From positions 6,044 through 70,043 of the forward strand of contig JACKEP010000029.1 in NCBI GenBank assembly GCA_020632915.1: a stretch of DNA of 64,000 bases. Direction: 5' to 3'. The position numbers and the translations under genes were made by a program. This document shows, one piece after another, positions 41,288 to 49,911 of this stretch. The notes under the pieces were generated by a model. It was not told the origin of the DNA, searched no databases, and saw nothing but the letters and a program-made list of their open reading frames with translations. This stretch comes from Alphaproteobacteria bacterium (lineage in GTDB: Bacteria; Myxococcota_A; UBA796; GCA-2862545). Numbering within the stretch: the first letter of the stretch is position 1; each line of letters opens with the position of its first letter.

Positions 41288-42486
41288 CCGGCGGCGTCCG
41301 GACCGAACGCCTGCAGGCCCGTCTGCGCCCGCCCCAGGATGAGGGCGTGGATGTCGTGCGTGCCTTCGTAGGTGTTGACGGACTCGAGGTTCATCACGTG
41401 GCGGATGACGTGGAACTCGTCACTGATGCCGTTTCCACCGTGCATGTCGCGAGACACGCGGGCGATGTCGAGGGCCTTGCCGCAGTTGTTGCGCTTGACG
41501 AGCGACACCATCTCGGGGGCGAAGCGGCCCTCGTCCATCAGGCGGCCGACGCGCAGGGCGCCCTGCAGGCCGAGCGTGATCTCGGTCTGCATGTCGGCCA
41601 GCTTCTTCTGGACGAGCTGGTTGGCGGCCAGCGGGCGACCGAACTGCTTGCGGTCCATCGTGTAGCGGTGGGCGGCGTGCCAGCAGTACTCAGCGGCGCC
41701 CATCGCGCCCCAGGAGATGCCGTAGCGGGCGCGGTTGAGGCACGAGAACGGCCCCTTGAGCCCGCGCACGTCGGGGAAGTGGTTGGCGTCGGGGACGAAC
41801 ACGTCCTCCATCACGATCTCGCCGGTGGACGAGGCGCGCAGGCTGAACTTGCCCTCGATCTTCGGCGCCGACAGCCCGGTCATCCCCTTCTCGAGCACGA
41901 AGCCGTGGATGCGGTCGTCGGTGTCGGCCTTGGCCCACACGACGAACACGTCGGCGATCGGCGAGTTGGTGATCCACATCTTGGTGCCGCGGACGATCCA
42001 GCCGCCGTCGACCTTGCGGGCGCGGGTGCGCATGCTGCCGGGGTCGGACCCGTGGTCGGGCTCGGTGAGGCCGAAGCAGCCCACCAGCTGACCTGAGGCG
42101 AGACCGGGGAGGAAACGGCGCTTCTGCTCCTCGGTGCCCCACGTGGAGATCGGGTGCATCACGAGGCTGGACTGCACGCTCATCGCCGAGCGGTAGCCCG
42201 AGTCCACCCGCTCCACCTCGCGCGCGATCAGGCCGTAGCAGACGTAGTTGACGCCCGCGCCGCCGTAGTCGGGCGAGATCGTGGCGCCGAGCAGGCCGAG
42301 CTCGCCGAGCTCGTCCATGATCTCCCGGTGGAAGTGCTCGTCGCGGTTGGCGTGGAGCACCCGGGGCATCAGCGACCCCTGGCAGTACTCGCGCGCCGTG
42401 TGCATCACCATCCGCTCCTCTTCGGAGAGCTGGTCTTCGAGGAAGAAGGGATCCCGCCAGTCGAAAGCAGCGAAACGCTCGGCCAT
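41284..42486 (-). CDS. gcdH: Glutaryl-CoA dehydrogenase
   Basis: A 400-residue FAD enzyme. The start at 42486 follows GAGGAG; upstream in-frame sequence lacks such a site. Signature stretches are DWRDPFFLEDQLSEEERM, SGYRSAMSVQSSLVMHPI (with the Arg that binds the glutaryl carboxylate), CFGLTEPDHGSDPGSM, TKMWITNSPIADVFVVWAK, and NTYEGTHDIHALILGRA with the catalytic glutamate. This pattern is close to human GCDH. The enzyme dehydrogenates and decarboxylates glutaryl-CoA to crotonyl-CoA, in lysine/tryptophan or glutarate breakdown. It is the first gene of an operon with a CaiB-type CoA transferase and an alpha/beta-hydrolase, all overlapping. Confidence 0.93.
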   Translation of the reverse strand: MAERFAAFDWRDPFFLEDQLSEEERMVMHTAREYCQGSLMPRVLHANRDEHFHREIMDELGELGLLGATISPDYGGAGVNYVCYGLIAREVERVDSGYRSAMSVQSSLVMHPISTWGTEEQKRRFLPGLASGQLVGCFGLTEPDHGSDPGSMRTRARKVDGGWIVRGTKMWITNSPIADVFVVWAKADTDDRIHGFVLEKGMTGLSAPKIEGKFSLRASSTGEIVMEDVFVPDANHFPDVRGLKGPFSCLNRARYGISWGAMGAAEYCWHAAHRYTMDRKQFGRPLAANQLVQKKLADMQTEITLGLQGALRVGRLMDEGRFAPEMVSLVKRNNCGKALDIARVSRDMHGGNGISDEFHVIRHVMNLESVNTYEGTHDIHALILGRAQTGLQAFGPDAAG

Positions 42487-42648
42487 GGACTCCTCGGGGG
42501 CGATGTTGCAGACCTGGGTCGTATCGCGCGCCCCGTGGCAGGGCACCCTTGCGGCGCGGGCCGTGGGGCGTCACAGGGGGCCGCGCCCCCCACGCCCTGC
42601 GAGCCCCGCCTGCGCCTGCCCCGACCCGATCCCACGCTCCTGCGCTCG

Positions 42649-43017
42649 ATGGCCGTCGGCCTCGCGGCCACCGCGAGCGACCTGCTCACGCTGACGTTCA
42701 TCGTCGAGGCGCTGGGCCTGCCGAACACCGTCGCCAACGTCCCGGGCCTGCTGGTGGGCACCACCGTGCAGTACCTGGGCAACAAGACCTTCGCGTTCCG
42801 GGACCCGTCGCGGGATCACCTGCGCAAGGGCACGCTGTTCGCGCTCGTGGAGACGGCCACGTTCACGTTCAACGCGGTGGGCTTCCACCTCGTCGTCACC
42901 CACACCCCCGTCCCGATGATCCCGGCGCGGCTGCTGGTGTCGTCGCTGATCTACTTCACCTGGCAGTTCCCGATGTGGCGCCGGGTGTTCGCCCACGACG
43001 CGCCCGCCGAGCCGTGA
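42649..43017 (+). CDS. GtrA-like membrane protein
   Basis: A 122-residue protein with about four hydrophobic segments: VGLAATASDLLTLTFIV, TVANVPGLLVGTTVQYL, GTLFALVETATFTFNAVGF and ARLLVSSLIYFTW. NKTFAFRD lies between the second and third. This is the GtrA/DPMS-type layout found in proteins that help translocate polyprenyl-linked sugars; the 'NKxFxF' motif is a GtrA hallmark. The frame is open further upstream, so a few N-terminal residues may be missing; no clear ribosome binding site is seen. It ends next to a convergent DUF1801 gene. Confidence 0.75.
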   Translation: MAVGLAATASDLLTLTFIVEALGLPNTVANVPGLLVGTTVQYLGNKTFAFRDPSRDHLRKGTLFALVETATFTFNAVGFHLVVTHTPVPMIPARLLVSSLIYFTWQFPMWRRVFAHDAPAEP

Positions 43018-43018
43018 G

Positions 43019-43360
43019 TCAGCGGTCGCGCGCCCACCGGGCCCGCAGCACCTCGCGGATCCCGTCCTGCGGCAGCGGCCGACCGGGAGTGAGCCGGATG
43101 CAGCTCTTGCCGAGGTCGGCGCCGGGCAGCAGGTGGGCGCGCGGCGCCACGATCGCGGGGTCCACGTACAGCGCCACGTAGCGCTTCTGGGCCGCGAGGT
43201 TGGCCAGGCCCGGGTAGTCGAGCATGCCGTAGCGGATGCCCTCCACCACCTCGGGTGCCACCTCACGCACCAGCGCCCGCACCGCCTCGATCGTGGCGCG
43301 CAGCCCCGGGTCGTCGATGCTGTCCAGGTAGGTCTGGGGGTCGTCGTCGGGTCGCTTCAT
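43019..43360 (-). CDS. DUF1801 (YdhG-like) protein
   Basis: A 113-residue protein. DDPQTYLDSIDDPGLRATIEAVRALVREVAPEVVEGIRYGM (in parts), LAAQKRYVALYV and GKSCIRLTPGRPLP follow the DUF1801 pattern, an iron-dicitrate-binding-like or YjbR-like small alpha/beta fold of unclear function. The ATG at 43360 is the only sensible start. It is a stand-alone gene between convergent neighbours. Confidence 0.85.
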   Translation of the reverse strand: MKRPDDDPQTYLDSIDDPGLRATIEAVRALVREVAPEVVEGIRYGMLDYPGLANLAAQKRYVALYVDPAIVAPRAHLLPGADLGKSCIRLTPGRPLPQDGIREVLRARWARDR

Positions 43361-43395
43361 GGGCCTGCCCTCGGACCGAGCCTACCGCACGGGCG

Positions 43396-44418
43396 TCAGG
43401 GGGCGTCGTCGGCGACGACGCCGTGGTCGACGAGCCACGCCGCGGTGGCCTCGGCGATGAGCGCCGAGCCCGCCTCGCTCCAGTGGGTGCCGTGGCGGAA
43501 CGCGGCGTCGTCGGGGTCGACCGCGTCCACCCACGGGAACAGGCTGCCGCACGCCGCGTCGGTGGTGGCGCACCAGCCGTCGACGAACCGGGGGAACGGC
43601 GTCTTGCCCTGGGCGGCCCGCTCCGCGATGCGGCGGCGGTCGTCGGGCGTGGGGGCGTCGAGCACCACGGGAACGGCGCCGTCGGCCCGCACGTCCGCGA
43701 CGAAGCGATCGAGGATCGCCCCGGTGAGCGCCTGGTCGTGGCGCTCGGCGGCGCCACGGTCGCCGGTCAGCCCCACCCGGTAGACGTCGAGGAGCTGCAC
43801 CAGCCAGCTCCGCCCGAACAGGCGCCAGCCCATCGCCTCGGGCGTGGGCACCGGCACGCCGTGCAGGGCGAGCGCGCCGTCCTCGAGGGCGAACCACGGC
43901 TTGGCCGCCGAGAAGAACCGCGCGCCGTTGCGCGGGATGTCGACGTCGACGAACACCATCAGCACCACGTCGGCGTGCAGGTCGGCGCCGTCGCGCTCGT
44001 ACCGCAGCACGGCCTGGTCGTGGCCGTAGCCGGGCACGGCGAGGTTCATCACGTCCCACCCGGGCAGCCGGGCCTGCAGCTGGGGCCCCAGGGAGTCGGC
44101 GACGTCCAGGTCGTCACCCCACGCGAAGCTGTCGCCGAGGAGGACGAGGCGCTTGCGACCGTCGGACGGCGGCGGCACCGGGCGCCCGTCCCGCGTGCCG
44201 GCCGCGGTGACGCCCAGGCCCCCGGGGCGCGGCGCCCAGCCGAGGTCGGGATCGTGGACGAAGTCGACCAGCCCCCCGCTGCCCAGGCGGCTGACGTACC
44301 ACCCGAGCTCACGCCCCTGGTCGCAGCTGCACGCGCTGTCGAGCCGATCGGGCATGCCCGGCAGCCGCAGGCCGAGGCGCACCACGCCTTCGGCGAGCAG
44401 CAGGCTCACGATCAGCAT
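43396..44418 (-). CDS. Membrane-anchored SGNH/GDSL-type hydrolase
   Basis: A 340-residue protein. The start at 44418 gives an N-terminal hydrophobic anchor (MLIVSLLLAEGVVRLGL); an upstream GTG at 44457 would lengthen it by 13 residues. RLVLLGDSFAWGDDL is block I with the catalytic serine (GDS). Further on is MNLAVPGYGHDQA, with a Gly oxyanion residue, and near the end AAFRHGTHWSEAGSALIAE, the D/T-x-x-H block V. Such proteins often modify cell-surface polysaccharides by O-acetyl transfer or deacetylation (compare AlgJ/AlgX-type proteins). It is divergent from the protein kinase gene across the palindrome at 44525-44550. Confidence 0.82.
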   Translation of the reverse strand: MLIVSLLLAEGVVRLGLRLPGMPDRLDSACSCDQGRELGWYVSRLGSGGLVDFVHDPDLGWAPRPGGLGVTAAGTRDGRPVPPPSDGRKRLVLLGDSFAWGDDLDVADSLGPQLQARLPGWDVMNLAVPGYGHDQAVLRYERDGADLHADVVLMVFVDVDIPRNGARFFSAAKPWFALEDGALALHGVPVPTPEAMGWRLFGRSWLVQLLDVYRVGLTGDRGAAERHDQALTGAILDRFVADVRADGAVPVVLDAPTPDDRRRIAERAAQGKTPFPRFVDGWCATTDAACGSLFPWVDAVDPDDAAFRHGTHWSEAGSALIAEATAAWLVDHGVVADDAP

Positions 44419-44524
44419 GGCCAACGCGCGACGCAGGCGACCCTCCGGCGGCGCCACCGTACAGCGCGACGCGGGAGGGCTCAAGCCGCAGGGCCCGTTT
44501 GCAGGGGCGCCGGACGGAACACCG

Positions 44525-44550
44525 CCACAGTCCTGCATGCAGGACACTGT
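44525..44550. promoter_or_regulatory. Near-perfect 26-bp palindrome between SGNH hydrolase and kinase genes
   Basis: Its core GTCCTGCATGCAGGAC (44530-44545) is a perfect 16-bp palindrome. Outer arms CACAG and CTGTG (44525-44529, 44546-44550) extend it with a 2-base offset. It lies between the divergent starts at 44418 and 44599, so a dimeric regulator could control both genes. Confidence 0.6.
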
Positions 44551-44598
44551 GGGCCGGCGGCAGACCTCTGGTAGATCGACACCTCCCCCCGGTGCCCG

Positions 44599-47500
44599 AT
44601 GACCCGATCCGTCACCCTCGACCGCCTGTTGCACACGCTCGCGCCCGACGCCACGGCGCGGGCGTCGCTGCGGCGCGCGGTCACGACGGGTCGCTGGGAC
44701 GCCGTCCCGTGGTTCCAGGCCGATGACGAGGGGTTCCCCACGCTGGAGCCCGGCACCCGGGTGCTCGGCCGCTACGACATCGTCGGCGAGCTGGGGGCCG
44801 GCGGCTTCGGCACCGTGTTCGGGGCCACCGACACGCTCACGGGCGACCGGTGCGCCATCAAGGCCATGGTGGTGCACACCGCCGCGGAGCGCGCCCTGCT
44901 GGCCCAGGAAGCCGACACGCTGCGGGTGCTCAACCTGCCCGGCGTCGTCGACTACCTCGACCACGCGTTGATCGGCGACGGCATGCTCATCGCGATGGCG
45001 TGGGTCGACGGCGCACCCTTCCCGGGCCCGGGGCCGACGCCGTGGGACGACCTGGCCGAGCGCTACGTGGGGCTGCTGGAGACGATCGCCCGCGTGCACG
45101 CGGTGGGCGTGGTCCACCGCGACCTGAAGCCCGCCAACGTGCTGTGCACGGACGACGGCCGCCCGGTGGTGCTCGACTTCGGCATCGCCCGACGGCAGCG
45201 CCTGGGGTGCACGGTCGACGAGGAGGGGGTGCTCACGGGCACGCCGGCCTACCTCGCGCCCGAGCAGGTGTTCGGCGGCACGCCCGACGCGCGCACCGAC
45301 CTGTACGCGCTCGGAGTCATCCTCTACGAGGCCCTGTCGGGCGTCCTGCCGTTCCCCGGCGACGACCTGCAGGCCGTGCTCACGGCCAAGCTCGACGCCC
45401 GGCCGGCGCCGTTGCCGCGGTCCGTCCCCGAGGCCGTGCGCGAGACGGTGATGGCGATGATGGCGCCGCGCGCCGAGCACCGCCCCGCCAGCGCCGGCGC
45501 CGTCGTGCGGGCGCTGCGCCGCTGCCTGCCGAGCCGGGAGGACATCGCCTGGCTCGGCGGCACCACCCGGCTCGACGACGTGGCGGCGCGCCTCGCGGCC
45601 GGCCGGTCCGTGCGCGTGGTGGCCCCGCCCGGTCGGGGGCGCACCCGGTTCGTCGACGAGGTCGCCGACCGCCTGCACCGGCGCGGCGTCCGGCCGTGGG
45701 TGATGCCCGACGACGGGGGCCCGCTGCGCCTGCTCAAGGCGCTGAGCAAGGGCGCGTCCGGCCCGCTGGCGAGCGCGCAGGCCGCCGCAGCCAAGGGGTT
45801 GGTGCAGCTGTCCCGCGCCGGCCGGCCTGCGTTGATCGACGGCGACGACACCCTGGCCACCGGCACGCGCGTGATGCTCGACGGGCTGCCCGACGACGTC
45901 GTGACGCTCCGGGTGGGGGTGGAGCCGCGCGACGCCGACGACGTGGTGCTCCCGCCCCTCACCGAGGCCGAGCTGTTCGACCTGATCGTGGGCCCGGAGC
46001 GCTTCCACCACGTCCGGTCCGACGGCGCGCGCCTGCTGCACGCGCGGACGGCGGGCGAGCCCGGGCGGGTCGCCGACGAGGTGGGCGCGTGGGTGCGCGC
46101 AGGGTTGGCCACGTGGGAGGACGGGCGCGTCCGCACCACCCGCGAGGGGCTGGGGCCCGTCGAAGGGGGCCTGCTGACCGACCCCGCGCCGGGTCGCGCC
46201 GTGAGCGCCGACCAGCTGTCGCGGGACGGCGGTGAGCTGCTCACGTGGCTCGGGCTCACGGGGTGTCCGGTGCCGGTCGACGCGCTGGCCACGGCCCTCG
46301 GGACGGACACGTGGCAGGTGCAGGCCACCGCCGACGAGCTCGTCACCCTCGGGCTCGCGCGGCTGGACGGCGACGCCCTCGTCCCCAGCCACGCGCTGCC
46401 CTTCGAGGGCAACGCACGCGAGCACGCCGAGGCACGCGCAGCGCTCGCCGCGGCCCTCCCACCCGGAACGCACGGTCGCCTGGCCCTGCTCGTGAGCCTG
46501 GGCGAGATCGAGCAGGCCCTCGACGAGGCCGTCCTCGTCACGGGCAGGTCGCGAGACGCCGGCGACCTGCCGACGGCGTGGACGTCGGCCCGCACGGGGC
46601 TCGCGCTGGCGCGGCGCGGGGGCACACCCGAGGCCCGACGCGCGATCGCGGTCGAGGCCGCGGACACGGCCCTGTCGGCCATGCGCAGGGCGTGGATCGT
46701 CGAGGCGGCCCACGACGTGGGACGGCTGGGGCACGAGGACATCGGTGCGCTGCTGACGCTGAGCCTGCGGGCGATGGCGCGAGACGCCACGGCGGCACCC
46801 CAGATCGAGGCGCTGCCGCCCTTGCCCGAGGTCCAGCTGCGATGCTGGCAGCATGCCACGGGGATGTTCGCGCTCGCTGGTGCGGACGCCGCCGCCCGCA
46901 AGGCCTGCCTGGCCAGGATCCGCGCGGACGTCGAGCATTCGGGCACGCAGCGGGTCCTCGCGGGCAGGATCCTCGGGTGGACGGCGGAGATCTCCGCTTC
47001 CGAAGGAGACTACGGCGCCGCAGCCGAACGCCACCTGGAGAGCGTGGGGCTCGCGAGCACCGAGCGCCAGCGGGTGGCCGGGCTCGCGATGGCCGCCATG
47101 CGCGCGCTGGACGCGGGCCAATGTGCCTGGGCGCTCGAGCTGGCGACACGCTTCGCGCAGGAGCGCTCCAGCACGTCGGTGCCGATCCTCGACGCGATGG
47201 TCCACGAGATCGTCCGTTCGGCCCACTACCGGCTGGGGCGGGCCGACCCCCTGCCGACGGGCCCCGAGCACATCGACGAGTACGAGGGCCTCGCCCCCTG
47301 GGGCGAGGTCGCCCTGGTGACGAGCGCTGCCTACGCATGGCGGCAGGGGCGCGACGACCTTGCGGCGTGCGTCGAAGCCATGGCGAGCCTCGCACCGTCC
47401 GAGGCATCGCGCCTGTTGGTGACGGCGCTGTCCGCCACGACCGGTGGTCCGTGGACGGCGCACGACATGGACACCCTCGGGCACGCCGCACGCCGCACGC

Positions 47501-47679
47501 CCCATCCGGGCATCGCGTTGCAGCTTGCAGCGTTGCATCGCCGCCTCGGCGGCGACCCTTCGGAGGTGCGCGACCTCGCCCGCAGGAGCGTCGAGCTCCC
47601 CGCGAGCGCGGCGGATCAACGCCGCGAAGTGCTGTCGATCGCGGAGTGTCTCGACACCCTCCACGCAGACCCTGCCTAG
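44599..47679 (+). CDS. Hanks-type Ser/Thr protein kinase fused to NTPase-like and helical-repeat regions
   Basis: A 1026-residue protein. Residues 55-310 form a complete kinase domain: glycine loop GELGAGGFGTVF, Lys in CAIKAM, catalytic HRDLKPANV (about 173), DFGIA (about 193), APE (about 220). Residues 325-560 look like a NTPase module: VVAPPGRGRTRFVDEV is a degenerate P-loop without the usual GKT/S, followed by LIDGDD. Residues 600-1026 are helical and TPR-like. The same order (kinase, STAND-type ATPase, TPR) is known in signalling and conflict proteins such as MalT-like kinases. No membrane segment is seen. It is followed by an unknown small protein gene and a subtilase gene in the same direction, which suggests a cassette. 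Confidence 0.87.
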   Translation: MTRSVTLDRLLHTLAPDATARASLRRAVTTGRWDAVPWFQADDEGFPTLEPGTRVLGRYDIVGELGAGGFGTVFGATDTLTGDRCAIKAMVVHTAAERALLAQEADTLRVLNLPGVVDYLDHALIGDGMLIAMAWVDGAPFPGPGPTPWDDLAERYVGLLETIARVHAVGVVHRDLKPANVLCTDDGRPVVLDFGIARRQRLGCTVDEEGVLTGTPAYLAPEQVFGGTPDARTDLYALGVILYEALSGVLPFPGDDLQAVLTAKLDARPAPLPRSVPEAVRETVMAMMAPRAEHRPASAGAVVRALRRCLPSREDIAWLGGTTRLDDVAARLAAGRSVRVVAPPGRGRTRFVDEVADRLHRRGVRPWVMPDDGGPLRLLKALSKGASGPLASAQAAAAKGLVQLSRAGRPALIDGDDTLATGTRVMLDGLPDDVVTLRVGVEPRDADDVVLPPLTEAELFDLIVGPERFHHVRSDGARLLHARTAGEPGRVADEVGAWVRAGLATWEDGRVRTTREGLGPVEGGLLTDPAPGRAVSADQLSRDGGELLTWLGLTGCPVPVDALATALGTDTWQVQATADELVTLGLARLDGDALVPSHALPFEGNAREHAEARAALAAALPPGTHGRLALLVSLGEIEQALDEAVLVTGRSRDAGDLPTAWTSARTGLALARRGGTPEARRAIAVEAADTALSAMRRAWIVEAAHDVGRLGHEDIGALLTLSLRAMARDATAAPQIEALPPLPEVQLRCWQHATGMFALAGADAAARKACLARIRADVEHSGTQRVLAGRILGWTAEISASEGDYGAAAERHLESVGLASTERQRVAGLAMAAMRALDAGQCAWALELATRFAQERSSTSVPILDAMVHEIVRSAHYRLGRADPLPTGPEHIDEYEGLAPWGEVALVTSAAYAWRQGRDDLAACVEAMASLAPSEASRLLVTALSATTGGPWTAHDMDTLGHAARRTPHPGIALQLAALHRRLGGDPSEVRDLARRSVELPASAADQRREVLSIAECLDTLHADPA

Positions 47680-47721
47680 CGTCCACCGCGCCCGAACGCG
47701 CGACAACCAGAGAGAAGCACC

Positions 47722-48252
47722 ATGCCGAAGACACCGTGGAACCCCGCAGATCTCCCCGCATCGTCGATGACGGCCATCCAGGGCCTGTTGAGGCTGCGCG
47801 ATCAGAGCGGGTACAGTTTCCGTGCGCTGGTCGGCGCCCTCGTCGAAGCCGAGATGGAGCGGCGGGGCATGGTCCGTGAAGGCTTCGTCTCTGTCGCAGC
47901 CGATCCCAGCGAGCGCGGCGACGACGGCGGCGGCGGCGTCGAGCTCACCGACGGCGTCTGGCTCATCACGGGTATCCCCAAGGGTGAAGAGAACCCGGCG
48001 AACATCGGGTACCTCAACTCCAACGGCGGCATCGAGTGGGTCGCGGTCAAGTCCGCGTTCAGCAACCCCCTCGACTACGACGACTTCAAGGACGAGACGG
48101 TGTCGTTCAAGAAGGTCCTCGCGGACCCCAAGTCCACGCTGTCTGCCTTCCAGACCTATGCGTGCGCCAACCTCGGCGGCCCGGGCACGGTGCTCAAGGT
48201 GCTGGCGTCCGCCGTCACCAGCTCCGGCACCTACACCTGCCCGATGATCTGA
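47722..48252 (+). CDS. Unknown 176-residue protein between kinase and protease
   Basis: A soluble protein with no signal peptide. Residues 1-55 are helical (MTAIQGLLRLRDQSGYSFRA...). The rest is beta-rich with GVWLITGIPKGEENPANIGYL and TVLKVLASAVTSSGTYTCPMI, ending in a Cys two residues before the terminus. No family recognised. It starts 42 bp after the kinase stop and ends 147 bp before the subtilase, with a strong hairpin between. The N-terminal helical part with a C-terminal beta-rich part would suit an adaptor or a protease/kinase substrate. The local base composition is lower in GC than its neighbours. Confidence 0.65.
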   Translation: MPKTPWNPADLPASSMTAIQGLLRLRDQSGYSFRALVGALVEAEMERRGMVREGFVSVAADPSERGDDGGGGVELTDGVWLITGIPKGEENPANIGYLNSNGGIEWVAVKSAFSNPLDYDDFKDETVSFKKVLADPKSTLSAFQTYACANLGGPGTVLKVLASAVTSSGTYTCPMI

Positions 48253-48285
48253 CCCGCGCCGCTGGCGTGGGGCGACCATGCTCCA

Positions 48286-48334
48286 GCTCCTTCGAGGGCA
48301 CGGCCCGTCGAAGGAGCCCGTCCCGCGTCGCGGG
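48286..48334 (+). terminator. Hairpins between the small protein and the subtilase genes
   Basis: GCTCCTTCGA (48286-48295) pairs perfectly with TCGAAGGAGC (48308-48317), loop 12 bases. CCCGCG-t-CGCGGG (48322-48334) follows at once. No T-tract is present, so they may attenuate or stabilise rather than terminate. Confidence 0.45.
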
Positions 48335-48399
48335 TGCGCGATGCGACCGGACGCCGCCGTCGGACACGACACGCGCCGGACGCCACCCGGAGGTGCACC

Positions 48400-49902
48400 A
48401 TGACCGTCGAGCTCGTCCCCGCGACCTGGGAGGGAGCGCCCGTCCTGTCCTGGGATGGCGACCTCATCGTGGAGGTCGCGCCCGGTGACCACGCGGATCC
48501 GCCATCGCTCGAGGTCCTGGCCCAGGACCCGTCGCTGGCCTCGCTCGATCCCCGCTACACCGACCGGCGGAGGTACGATCGCAAGGCCTCGGCGGCCGAC
48601 GACGCCAACCCCACGAGCCCGACCCTCACGGTGTCGTCACGACCGCTCTGGGGCGCCGGCCCCCTCGCCTTGCACGTCCACGAACACCGTGCGCCCGTGG
48701 ACCTCACCAAGGCGGCGACGGAGCTCGACCGACGGCTGAAGGACCTCGGCTACGCCAACGTGACCATTCGCCCGCGCATCGCCGGCACAGCCACGCCGTT
48801 GGCGGACTTGTGCGCGGCGGCACCGAACAACGAACGGGCACGGTTCCTCGACGACGTCACCTTCCCGATGGACCCCGCTGCGTGGGACGCACCGGGGGAG
48901 CCAGGCGCGGTGCTTTACGTTCTGGATGGTGGCGTGCTGTGGACCAAGAACGGCCTGGCGTTGCCCGACCTCGCCGACGCCGCGCGCATGACGCCCTGGT
49001 GCGACTGCACCCACGGCGCCCACGGCGGGAGGGACACGCCGATCCGCGTCACGCGGAGAGAAGACGACCCCTGGGTGAAGCACGGTGTGGCCGTCGCGGG
49101 CGTGGCAGCCGGCACCGTGGACAACGACCTGTTGGGCCGCGGCGTCGACGGACGCACAGCCGTCCGGTTCGTCCAGGTGCTCAGCGACGTCAATGAACAC
49201 AACCTGCCCTCCTACGACCTGGACGACCTCATCACGGCCTTCGACGTCGTGCTGGAGGATCTCCACGCGGACGCTTCGACGCGCGCCGTGGTCAACTGCA
49301 GCCTCGGCCACCACACGGACGACGCCAGGCTGCGCCGCCGGGTGGCCGACCTGGACCGAACGGGCCGATGCGTGGTGGTCGCTGCCACCGGCAACGCCGA
49401 CGGCACGCAGGGCAACCGGCCCGGCCCCCCACGCTTCCCCGCGCGCTACGCCAAGGACTTCACGTGCGTGATCGGCGTGGGGGGATCGGCGTTGGCGGAG
49501 GCGGGGGACTACCCCAGCGGGTTCGCACCCTGGAAACACGGCAACCTCGGCCGCGGCACGACGGTCCTCGCCCCTGCCTCGGAGGTGTTGGTGTGCCGAT
49601 ACAAGGGCAAGTCCAACGGGGAGTACTACTTCCAACGGTGCAGGCACTCGGGCACGTCGTTCAGCGCCCCGATGGTCGCGGCCACGGTGTCGAACCTGTG
49701 GCGACTCTGGCCGAGGTTCACGCCTCGCGCGCTCCGAACCCTCGTCGCGGAGTCCGCGAGGTCGTTGGACCCGGAGGCGCCGAGGCCTCATCGCGACTGG
49801 GGCTGGGGTCAGCTCGCGATCGCGGAGGCGTTCGAGGCGGCCGGGCGGCACGCGGCGGACGGGAGGTTTGACGTGGTGGATGGAGGGTGGGGCGGGGGGT
49901 AG
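48400..49902 (+). CDS. Subtilisin-type (S8) serine protease, cytoplasmic
   Basis: A 500-residue protein without signal peptide. The ATG at 48400 follows GGAGG. Residues 1-160 are a non-catalytic N-terminal region. The S8 triad is then visible: Asp in VLYVLDGGVLW, His in VKHGVAVAGVAAG, and Ser in HSGTSFSAPMVAATV, with the oxyanion-hole region VVAATGNADG between. A CDCTHGAHGG insert sits between Asp and His. The absence of a secretion signal, with the upstream kinase and small protein, suggests an intracellular, regulated protease rather than a nutritional exoenzyme. The C-terminus is Gly/Asp-rich. Confidence 0.87.
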   Translation: MTVELVPATWEGAPVLSWDGDLIVEVAPGDHADPPSLEVLAQDPSLASLDPRYTDRRRYDRKASAADDANPTSPTLTVSSRPLWGAGPLALHVHEHRAPVDLTKAATELDRRLKDLGYANVTIRPRIAGTATPLADLCAAAPNNERARFLDDVTFPMDPAAWDAPGEPGAVLYVLDGGVLWTKNGLALPDLADAARMTPWCDCTHGAHGGRDTPIRVTRREDDPWVKHGVAVAGVAAGTVDNDLLGRGVDGRTAVRFVQVLSDVNEHNLPSYDLDDLITAFDVVLEDLHADASTRAVVNCSLGHHTDDARLRRRVADLDRTGRCVVVAATGNADGTQGNRPGPPRFPARYAKDFTCVIGVGGSALAEAGDYPSGFAPWKHGNLGRGTTVLAPASEVLVCRYKGKSNGEYYFQRCRHSGTSFSAPMVAATVSNLWRLWPRFTPRALRTLVAESARSLDPEAPRPHRDWGWGQLAIAEAFEAAGRHAADGRFDVVDGGWGGG

Positions 49903-49911
49903 GTGAGCGGT

